A model generated the notes under the pieces. That model was not told the origin of the DNA. It searched no databases and was given only the letters and a program-made list of their open reading frames with translations. A stretch of 64,000 nucleotides of DNA from Oenanthe sinensis (Eukaryota > Streptophyta > Magnoliopsida > Apiales > Apiaceae), in assembly GCA_028671895.1 (NCBI GenBank), contig CM053800.1, positions 7,647,886 to 7,711,885 on the forward strand. The letters are read 5' to 3'. The position numbers and the translations under genes are program-made. Positions 36,301-43,713 of the stretch are shown here, piece by piece; position 1 is the first letter of the stretch; every line of letters begins with the position of its first letter.

Positions 36301-36631
36301 CTCCAATTAAGAGAATTTCACCACATTCTTTGTTGGTTATGATGCATGATTCAGTTGTAAACCACACACCATTACCATTATCACACAGTTGACTAATACT
36401 GAGCAAATTGTGCTTCAATCCATCAACTAGTGCTACAGGTTCAATGATAACATTTTCTTTTGCAATTGAGCCATATCCCAGAGTAAAACCTTTGCTGTTA
36501 TCTCCAAAAGTAACTCCTGGGCCAGCCTTTTCCACAAACTTTGTGAGCAGGGACAAATCTCCAGTCATGTGCCTTGAACATCCACTATCCAAATACCAGA
36601 GATTTTTCTTCCTGTTTCCCTGCACACACAT
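33335..36631 (-). CDS. Element 3 pol (protease, integrase, reverse transcriptase, RNase H)
   Basis: 1098 codons from the ATG at 36631, open also for 25 codons upstream. Protease WYLDSGCSRHMTG (Asp 15); pre-integrase HKKLAH and CDACQKGK; integrase with D210, D273 and E309 (spacing 35, in HMDLFGPV, RSDNGTEF and VVERKNR); a Ser/Asp-rich linker with SID/STD repeats (35110-35215); reverse transcriptase with KARLVAKGYSQEEGIDFDETF, QMDVKSVFLNG and IYVDD near 784; RNase H with YSDADYAG, TTEAEY and ADIFTKPL at the end. All catalytic residues are present. The frame is +1 relative to gag, whose stop lies 7 nt before this ATG, so expression requires frameshift, reinitiation or splicing. It may supply the enzymes of replication. 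Confidence 0.93.
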   Translation of the reverse strand: MCVQGNRKKNLWYLDSGCSRHMTGDLSLLTKFVEKAGPGVTFGDNSKGFTLGYGSIAKENVIIEPVALVDGLKHNLLSISQLCDNGNGVWFTTESCIITNKECGEILLIGERKGNVYVADFLSVKANSMTCLPSKANTDESWLWHKKLAHLNFKAMNLLVRKNLVRGIPQMEFTKDGLCDACQKGKQIKASFKSKSESSIDKPLELLHMDLFGPVNIMSIAKKKYALVIVDDFTRFSWVYFLFSKDEASKLIINHVKNVENGTEWKVKKFRSDNGTEFKNSTMREFCEEKGITHLFSAPRTPQQNGVVERKNRTLIEAARTMLEEAKLPTYFWAEAINTACYTQNISMVNKLQGKTPYQLMKKDKKPTVNFLHVFGCKCFVLRNQGKNLEKFEAKADEAIFVGYGITTKAYRVYNLRLHIVMESMHVVFDDKKIQGLFDKGFHDLLHFENESSSNIEDSDDDEEITSIQVPRILPSIDVIASTDNLSVDNHQSTDNTSIDNHSLDNNSAQQSSNGASITGGGFSNSQSLHNDHNSSNDHETSSSRTIIPSQKKWTKSHPFELIIGNANDGVKTRSATQNECLYSSFLSQEEPKRIEEALNDPVWINAMQEELNQFDRNKVWKLMPKPKNKTIIGTKWVFRNKMDESGTVTRNKARLVAKGYSQEEGIDFDETFAPVARLEAIRIFLAFAAHANFKVYQMDVKSVFLNGELEEEVYVEQPPGFIDHVHPGFVYYLLKALYGLKQAPRAWYDTLSKFLIENYFIRGTVDKTLFHRNVNGSMILVQIYVDDIIFGSTNEKLCKKFAKLMQSKYEMSMMGELTYFFGLQIKQVKDGIFINQIKYISDLLKRFDLNECSSAKTLMATVTKLELNTKEAIVDISSYRGMVGSLLYLTASRPDIMFATCLCARFQADPRESHLIAIKKIFRYLEGTPNLGIWYPRDSGFDLIGYSDADYAGCRIDRKSTTGSCQFLGNKLVSWFSKKQNSVSTSTTEAEYIAAGSCCAQILWMRNQLLDYGFNLNKIPIFCDNTSAIAITENPVQHSRTKHIDVRYHFIREHVMNGTVELHFVPSERQLADIFTKPLDESTFNKLICDLGMLNYI

Positions 36632-36638
36632 AAAACAA

Positions 36639-39101
36639 TCAAGTTGCTTTTGGTACCCAAGTTGCCTTGGGTCCTCTTTTATTAGTTGCAGCTTGAGCCC
36701 CTGTTGTCAACTTCGGTTCCTTTTGTTTTGGTGGGTTTAAATCCACTTTAACTTTGGGAGTTGACTTTTGGGGCTTTGACACTTTGGAACTCATGGCAGA
36801 ATTTCCATGAATTTCATCATTTACATTAGGCATGTTCCATGGCATTCCAGACATGTTCATATTAGGATATGCAAAGAAGGGATTATACATGTATGAAACT
36901 TGTGCATAAGGCATATGAACATTATGTGCAACCAGATTAGAAGACATGGCATTCATGAGCATAGGATTGGTAAACATGGCATTTGTAGTCATGGCATGTA
37001 TATTTAAATCATTTACAGATATAGATTTCTTTTCATTCTTGCATTGCATGGACAAATGATTTACACTACCACATTTAGCACATACCTTTCTAGGGGCATA
37101 CATATCAGGAGTGTAGTTGTTGTGCTTATTTATGCCTACTTTACCATTCCTATTCTTTTTCTTTTTCTCAGACTTAGGTTGAGTAATTTCCACAGGTGCT
37201 ATCTTTTTAAATTTTTCTTTTAGTTGTTTCTTGGATAAGCTACCTATGTTGATTTTCTCAGCCTCAGCTTCAACTTGATTTTTGGTTTCCTTAACAAACT
37301 TAATAGGAGTGCTAAATTTGTTCTTTTTATTAGCCATTGATGATTTACTTGTCGATGGATGCTTATCGATTGATTCAGCATCAATCGATTGATAATCCTT
37401 ATCAGTTGATGAAGGATTAGCAGTCGATTGATCTTTATCCATTGAAGTATCAGCCAATGACTTGCCTATTGATTTGGGGAGTTCTCCTAGAGTATCTACA
37501 CCCTGAACATCAATAATTTGTTTGGCAGTTTTAGCAGACCTATTCCATTTGCTAATGGTTTCAATTTCTTCAGCCAATTGTTCTTTCAACAATTCTTCTC
37601 TTTTCAAACTGTTTACTAGTTCATTCCTAGCATCCTTTCTTTCCTGCTTAAATCTTTCTAAACAAACAAGTTCATTTTCAAGAAAAATATTCCTCTCAGT
37701 TAAGGCATCAATGGTGCTCTTTAACTTGAGATTTTCTTTGTTTAGAGATTTTAGAGTGACATGCAAATTGTACAATTCATTGGACATTTCATTAATAGTA
37801 CTATTGCATTCATCAGCTGAAAGCTCAGAAAAGTTTGTAGCTAATACCTGATTGGATGCTGAACTAGCCTCTTCATCCTCATGGTTGGCCATTAGAGCTA
37901 GATTAATATATTCTTCAGAATCACTGTCCTCAGCAGCCCAGTCCTTCTCTTCAGTGACAAAAGCCTTTTCTTTCTGTTTTAAAAGGTCAAAGTATTTCTT
38001 TTTATAATCAATACCCTCATATGTCTTTGCCTTGTCTTGCTTTGGCTTCCTGCACTCACTTGAGAAATGACCAGCCAATCCACAGTTAAAACATCTGAAT
38101 TTAGATCTATCAACCAAATTTTTATTTTGATTGTTGTTTCTAAACTGGGATCCAGGCCTTTGAGCATTTGGATTCCTTTTGAATTTTAGCTTTGAAAACT
38201 TCCTTGACAAAAATGCAAGGTGCTCATCAATCTCATCCAAATCATCCTGTGAGCATGTTTCATTTTCCTCACATTTGGTCTTTCCTTTTCCCTTGGATGA
38301 TTCTTCATCAGCATCATTAGCCACCATCATGACTTCTTCTGAACAACCAGTATTTTTCTTTTCTTTCTTGTCTTCATTCCCATTTACCATCAAAGCCACA
38401 GTTTTCTCCTTTCTTTGATTCTTCTCAATCTCTTCATCTTGTTGAATCTCCAGTTCATATGTTTTGAGAATACCATATAATTTCTCTAGAGTATAATCTT
38501 TGAAGTCTTGAGATTGTCTAATGGAGACAGTCATTGCCTTCCATTCCTTTGGAAGAGATCTTAGAAATTTGAGATTTGTATCTTCTGTTGCATAAACCCT
38601 ACCATATAGCTTTAGACCATTCAATAACTTTTGGAATCTGCTATAGGTATCATTGATGGCTTCACCACTCTTAAAATGAAATGATTCATATTTTTGAATT
38701 AAGAGTTGCATCTTGTTTTTCCTAACTTGTCCAGTTCCTTCACACAGAGTTTGAAGAGTGTCCCACACTTCTTTTGATGAAGTACAGTTTATCACATTAT
38801 CAAACATATCTTTATCTAGACCATTAAACAAAATGTTCATGGTCTTTTTGTCTTTAAGTACTTCTTTTTCATCCTCTTCTGTGAACTCAGAAATGAGTTT
38901 TGGAACATGTCTATCAACTGTAGGAGTTCTATCAGGGTTTACACCTGTGACTAGCTTCATGGGAACATGAGGACCTTTCTCTATGCAGTGAACATAGGAA
39001 GGGTCAAGAGAAAGAAGATGCAGATGCATTTTTACCTTCCATGGAAAGTATTCATCCTTTTCCAGCATTGGAATCTTTACACCTGAATCTATTTGGCCCA
39101 T
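36639..39101 (-). CDS. Element 3 gag (Sirevirus-type, two zinc knuckles)
   Basis: 820 residues from the ATG at 39101, just downstream of the primer binding site. Residues 1-220 are the copia gag domain (EKDEYFPWKVKMHLHL, FHFKSGEAINDTYSRFQKLL, LPKEWKAMTVSIRQS). A first CCHC knuckle CFNCGLAGHFSSEC lies near residue 337 and a second, CAKCGSVNHLSMQC, near 673, separated by a long charged coiled-coil segment and a SID/STD repeat segment (37335-37460). The tail is Met/Asn/Pro-rich, ending ATWVPKAT. Role: capsid and nucleic-acid-binding protein of the virus-like particle. Large double-knuckle gags are typical of the Sirevirus group. Intact. Confidence 0.93.
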   Translation of the reverse strand: MGQIDSGVKIPMLEKDEYFPWKVKMHLHLLSLDPSYVHCIEKGPHVPMKLVTGVNPDRTPTVDRHVPKLISEFTEEDEKEVLKDKKTMNILFNGLDKDMFDNVINCTSSKEVWDTLQTLCEGTGQVRKNKMQLLIQKYESFHFKSGEAINDTYSRFQKLLNGLKLYGRVYATEDTNLKFLRSLPKEWKAMTVSIRQSQDFKDYTLEKLYGILKTYELEIQQDEEIEKNQRKEKTVALMVNGNEDKKEKKNTGCSEEVMMVANDADEESSKGKGKTKCEENETCSQDDLDEIDEHLAFLSRKFSKLKFKRNPNAQRPGSQFRNNNQNKNLVDRSKFRCFNCGLAGHFSSECRKPKQDKAKTYEGIDYKKKYFDLLKQKEKAFVTEEKDWAAEDSDSEEYINLALMANHEDEEASSASNQVLATNFSELSADECNSTINEMSNELYNLHVTLKSLNKENLKLKSTIDALTERNIFLENELVCLERFKQERKDARNELVNSLKREELLKEQLAEEIETISKWNRSAKTAKQIIDVQGVDTLGELPKSIGKSLADTSMDKDQSTANPSSTDKDYQSIDAESIDKHPSTSKSSMANKKNKFSTPIKFVKETKNQVEAEAEKINIGSLSKKQLKEKFKKIAPVEITQPKSEKKKKNRNGKVGINKHNNYTPDMYAPRKVCAKCGSVNHLSMQCKNEKKSISVNDLNIHAMTTNAMFTNPMLMNAMSSNLVAHNVHMPYAQVSYMYNPFFAYPNMNMSGMPWNMPNVNDEIHGNSAMSSKVSKPQKSTPKVKVDLNPPKQKEPKLTTGAQAATNKRGPKATWVPKAT

Positions 39102-39144
39102 ATTGACTGTTCTTGATCTTTAAACTTTCTGTATGTTGAAAGCA

Positions 39145-39159
39145 GGCTCTGATACCAAT
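39145..39159 (-). other. Primer binding site of element 3
   Basis: Minus strand ATTGGTATCAGAGCC follows the LTR end directly, complementary to initiator Met tRNA. Confidence 0.9.
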
Positions 39160-40276
39160 TGTTATTCCCTAGAACAATGTCAATATTTGTAGAAGGGGGG
39201 ATTGAATACAAATATTAAAACTTTTTGCTGGTTCTAATATTCGTTCTTGAAGTTTGAGAATATAGAGAGAATATGTTCTAACAATTTAAGACTGAAGCGT
39301 AAATTGAACAAGGAGATTTAAAATTACTGATGGATTGGTTTTTCCATCAGTGTATATTTTTGCTCAATGTTCCTAGGTTAAAAGAAACCTAGCTGCGTTT
39401 TTACAAGATTAGAAAACAAATCAACTGTTCTTACAAATGTGTTCTTAAGCTTGAACAGTTGATTAAGAGATATTGTCTAACTTGTCTGTTTTCTAATAAT
39501 GCTGCTACACTTGTTTATATACCACAAGTGTTCTTTTACAATTCCTATTCTAGGATTGTTTCTACCTGCCTTTCTTTTACCTTTTCTATCTTTTAAAAAG
39601 GTTTGAAAAGACAGCTTCAGATTGAGTCTTCACAGCCACTCTAGACTGTCTTCCATAGGAGTGCTTTTGTTCTCTGGATCTTCAACAGATATTCTTTCTG
39701 TGTTGTCACACTCAATTGATAATTTGCTGTTAGGCATACCAATTGATCTGTCCTTTAATCCATCAACTGATGTACTTCTTCGATTGATCTTTCTATCCAT
39801 CGATTGATAAAAGATGGCTTATCGATTGATAGATTTTATCAATCGATATATCAATCGATGGGTCTTCACATCAGTTGATGGTCTTCAATGCTTGACTTGG
39901 CTTCTTCGATTGATCCTTCATCCATCGATGCTTCAATATCAATTGATCATCCTTCACTTGTGTAATTTCCTGTCTTCACATAATTACAATTTAACAGTTT
40001 AATTTACACATCAATTGATGATCTATATCAATCGACTCTAACATCAATTGATGAACAAAATATCAATTGATTTACACCTTATCGATTGAAATAAACTAAG
40101 AACACCTATGTTACAATCCAAATTATCAGTTGATTCATATAAACACTTCAACTGATAAATGGTTTCCTGATCAATTGATATTTATAACTTTCATATCAAT
40201 TGATCAGTTACATCAAATAAAATTTCTATGATTCTAAGATTAATGTTATCATCAAATCACATGTAGATTCCTAACA
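39160..40276 (-). repeat. Element 3 5' LTR
   Basis: 1117 bp, same length as its partner and differing by two bases; ends (plus-strand right side) CTAACA followed by the CATTG target duplicate. Confidence 0.95.
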
Positions 40277-40281
40277 CATTG

Positions 40282-40722
40282 TAAAATATAATTTCAATTT
40301 GCATTTTATCTGTCGATAGAAAAATAGATGTAGAATGTGAACTGCTATATATAGTCTTAGCAGTTCATTGTAACATGTGTGAGAGGAACAAAAACAAGAA
40401 AATCATAGAAAAGTTAGAAATCATTGTATTTCTTTTCTTTGTTCAATTTCTTTTTTTTTAAGCAGCTTGGTTCTTTAGACCAAGAGTCATTGTAAGTAAA
40501 ATTATTACTAGTGAAAAACCAATCCACTAATAATTTTTAAATTGCTTTGTTTTTGTTCTCTTGATTATTAGTTTTTAATTCATAGTTTAAATAGTTTATT
40601 CACTATATATTTCCAAACACTAAACCTATCAAAGTACAAACTTGAATCCGCAAGAATTAGTCAAAATTCTTAAGTTTGTATTCAACCCCCCTTCTACAAA
40701 CTTGTACTAAGGGAAAATAACA
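40282..40722 (+). repeat. Element 1 3' LTR, right part
   Basis: Continues the LTR exactly where the 5' LTR reads CATTGTAAAATGTAATTTC, and ends AAAATAACA at 40722 as the 5' LTR does at 8547. Contains the TATATATAG box near 40350. Confidence 0.9.
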
Positions 40723-41105
40723 ACCCGTGTTATAATAAATATATAATTAGGCCTAAAAAATAAAATTTTAGTTAATATAGATATTTATATAGTTAGGACC
40801 CGTATTATAAAAGTAAAATTATATGTAATACATGTATAATTTTTAGACCTGTGACCCAGTACCGACCAACCGACTAAAAGTTTTAATCTTTCGGCTATAA
40901 TAATATATTATAGACTAGCTTATAACCCGTGCAAAATATTAACCTAAGTTTATTTGGTTTATTTGGATATTTTGTGGTTTCTGAATATTGTTGCTTTTAG
41001 ATGCTGTTAATTTTGGATATTTTTGAATGGCTTCCAAGTATGGCAATTTGATATCTGCTAAATTTCCTGGTTGCTAAAATTATTTGCCTTATCTGTTATA
41101 TACTA
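40723..41105. other. Flank right of the retrotransposon nest
   Basis: AT-rich and gene-free. Contains ACCCGTGTTATAATA directly next to the LTR and CTTATAACCCGTGC near 40920. Confidence 0.4.
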
Positions 41106-41348
41106 CTACCTCCGTCCCACCCAATTGTTAACGTTTTGGAGAGAGGGTCCGACACTCATTTTAAGGTGCATATAAAGTATAGTTTCATAACTTATTTTTA
41201 ATTTTTTTTCTGAATAAAAATTTAAACATTAAATTTTTATTCAGAAAAAAAATTAAAAATAAGTTATGGAACTATACTTTATATGCACCTTAAAATGCGT
41301 GCCGGTTCTTCTCTCCGAAACGTTAACAATTGGGTGGGACTGAGGGAG
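41106..41348. mobile_element. Stowaway-like MITE forming an almost perfect hairpin
   Basis: 243 bp flanked by TA (41104-41105 and 41349-41350), with ends CTACCTCCGTCCC and (complement) CTCCCTCAGTCCC. The whole element is two arms of about 118 bp that are reverse complements except for a small number of mismatches, meeting near 41225. No coding capacity. Confidence 0.85.
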
Positions 41349-41435
41349 TAACATTTTTTACAGACGAGATAACATATTTAAGGGGGGAATTTATCTCCTA
41401 AAAAACAGGTGTGTAATCATAAAAAAGGAGTAGAT

Positions 41436-42708
41436 TGTAAACACTGGATTTTGATGATAACACATAAACTAGAAGCTGCTAGCTTGTTACAGCTTAACAT
41501 GTTCTGATTGCTTAATCATAGCCTGCTATATTGTCTATTACTAACATGTTTTACAGGATTGATAGCATATCAGCAAACTGTAATAGTAAGCTGTTATGAC
41601 AAAACAGCCTGCCATTACGGAGTCCAGCAAAAATACAACTCCTGTCCAGATTTCAAGGAATAGATTTATACTTCGTTTAGGACTTTTATATTGTGAATAT
41701 ATATCCATAATACATTTTTAATATATAACAAGCTCAGTATATATTATATAAACGTATTCCTATTTTTAAGGTATTAGTTGTGTTCGTTTTAAACTCTTTC
41801 TTTAACCAACTACTTATCCTTATCTTCCATATTTATAGGAGCTGCTTTTAAACGTTTTTATCAAAATTATCTCCTATAATTATGTCTTAGTTTGAATTAA
41901 ATCAGTTTTAACATTATATCTACATCGATTATTCAAACTAACCGTTTGATATATGTATATATATCTTGAGCTAAGCTTCTCATACGTTCTTAACAATACA
42001 TAACTTAGTCTTACGATCTTGAAAATCTATTACATATTTTCTCTATTATTCGAGCTTGATATATATTTTATTTGTGCTATATAAAGAATACATATTTGAG
42101 TTGTAATCACTTTACATTCTTACTGTATTGTTCAAAGTATATCGGTAATTACTGAAATGGCAAGGGGTTCAAGGATAGAACATGGAGCTTTGAAGGTTTA
42201 AGTTGTGTTCTTTCTACAAGGCAAAAAGTTCAAGAAGCAACGAATTTAAGAGTGAGAATCAAGGAATTCTGGCGTTCAGGAACAGATTGCAAGGGAGAAG
42301 ATAACAACAAGCCATGAAACCATTCTGCTCAAGATTGCTAGGGATTGTAGCAAACCACTTTCAGTGATTGGGTTAAAGGGAGATATATCTTAATCTTGTA
42401 ATTGCAATATTATTGATTAATATATATTTTATTACCAAGTTGATAAGTGACCAAGATGTAGACCATTAGATATAGGATCTAACCTGGATAAACGTCTTGT
42501 GTCTCCTTTACTTTATTGCATCTTACTGTTTTATTGCATTGCATTAATAATAGCTTGCTATAACACTTTGACAAATTGAAAACAATAAGTCATTATATAA
42601 GGCACATCAGAATGCTTCTATAACAATCAGCTATTATAATTGGTAAACATTAAAATTGGACATAGTCAACCCTATAACACTTATTCACCCCCTCTAGGTG
42701 CATTTACA
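41436..42708 (+). repeat. LTR-like remnant (solo or 3' LTR of a copia element)
   Basis: Begins TGTAAACACTGG then TTTTGATGATAACA, the same phrase that opens the LTRs of elements 1 and 3, and ends with CACCCCCTCTAGGTGCATTTACA, a U5 end style common in plant copia LTRs. A purine run (AAAAAAGGAG) precedes it. No primer binding site or coding region follows, and I do not see a matching 5-bp target duplicate. Confidence 0.5.
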
Positions 42709-43058
42709 TGCAATATTAATAAATTATATATTAATTAATTAATATAATTTAAATATTTAATTTAATGTGGTAATTTATTTTATTTTATTATTAATTTATT
42801 TATATATATTTTTTATGCAATGTTTTTTATATATTAATTATTTTTTGATTTTAATATTAATGAGATCTAACTAATAAATTATAATTTTAAATAAATTAAA
42901 GAGTTTGAGTAGTGATAAAATTGAGTTGAATATGAGTACAATTATATTACATAAAAATTATAATGTAAATAAAAATTTTAAAATAGAAAATATAGGTTGT
43001 ATTTCATATGATCATCAGGCTTCATATTTCATATACTAAAAATTATAACTTATACAAA

Positions 43059-43133
<75 letters not shown>

Positions 43134-43713
43134 GTTTCATATTATATGTGAGAAGTTGTATAAAAGAAAATTATACGGGTGATTGAGTTATATATATATA
43201 TGTATGTATGATATTTCTGGTTTAAATATTATAATAATGTATTATTTTTTTATAATATATTATTATCAAATTTATGACCAACTGCTAAACATTTTCCACT
43301 TCGACTTTATTAATACAGTAGTAGAGTATAAATCACGGTATATATTTTTTGCAAAGACTAATCTAGTAAAATAATACTATAGGAGTAATGTTTTATCGCA
43401 AGTGAAAAGTATTTTCTTTGTCCGAAATCCAAATAGAAGTCGGTCGGGTCAGTCAGGCCACCGTGTTTCTTTATTTTAGACACCGTCAAACACGTCTCTA
43501 GTTCTTACACATCTCAATGTTTAACTATAAATAAATTTATATATACACATATGATGTTGTACGTATATATCAAGTAATGTAAGTAATTGATTTTTGTATC
43601 CCCGACCCGAATTCTAATTCAATCCAGTAAAATTGGGTTAAAATCAATTTGGGGATAAATAGGGTTAGGGTTTAGAATTGTTTTATAATTCGTAGTTTAA
43701 AAGCTCAATCAAG
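42709..43713. other. Upstream region of the NAD+ carrier gene, with TA microsatellite
   Basis: AT-rich; contains a long uninterrupted TA dinucleotide tract at about 43064-43130. Less AT-rich sequence from about 43385 to 43713 probably holds the promoter and 5' UTR, but no TATA box is convincing. Confidence 0.5.

Larger units (their letters stand above)
27332..40276 (-). mobile_element. Element 3: full-length, very young Sirevirus-type copia retrotransposon
   Basis: 12,945 bp on the minus strand, with 1117-bp LTRs of equal length that differ at two positions by eye (27369 and 27373 against 39160-40276), about 99.8% identity. It is flanked by CATTG (27327-27331 and 40277-40281). In element order: LTR, primer binding site (complement of 39145-39159), gag of 820 codons, pol of 1098 codons in the +1 frame, a 680-bp spacer with a TATA-like box, a long post-pol ORF with three in-frame stops, a polypurine tract (complement of 28449-28460) and LTR. 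The size, two gag zinc knuckles and post-pol ORF fit the Sirevirus group. It is inserted in the 3' LTR of its relative, element 1, in opposite orientation. Confidence 0.95.
7472..40722 (+). mobile_element. Element 1: decayed Sirevirus-type copia retrotransposon hosting two later insertions
   Basis: Recognised by a 5' LTR (7472-8547) followed by an initiator-Met-type primer binding site, copia-order gag and pol remnants, a long post-pol ORF remnant, and a 3' LTR (26442-27331 plus 40282-40722). Removing element 2, element 3 and their target duplicates leaves about 11.35 kb. The order PR-INT-RT-RNase H is Ty1/copia; the large gag, the post-pol ORF and the extensive similarity to element 3 indicate the Sirevirus group. 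All ORFs carry several stops or frameshifts and one deletion removes the gag zinc knuckle and protease, so it is dead. Its outer target duplication cannot be checked because the left LTR end is missing. Confidence 0.85.

Noticed and set aside
36600..36710. Short intron joining gag to pol (donor GTACC, acceptor TGTGCAG)
   Set aside because: The interval would be about 40 nt, below the usual minimum for plant introns; kept only as one of several possibilities in the findings.
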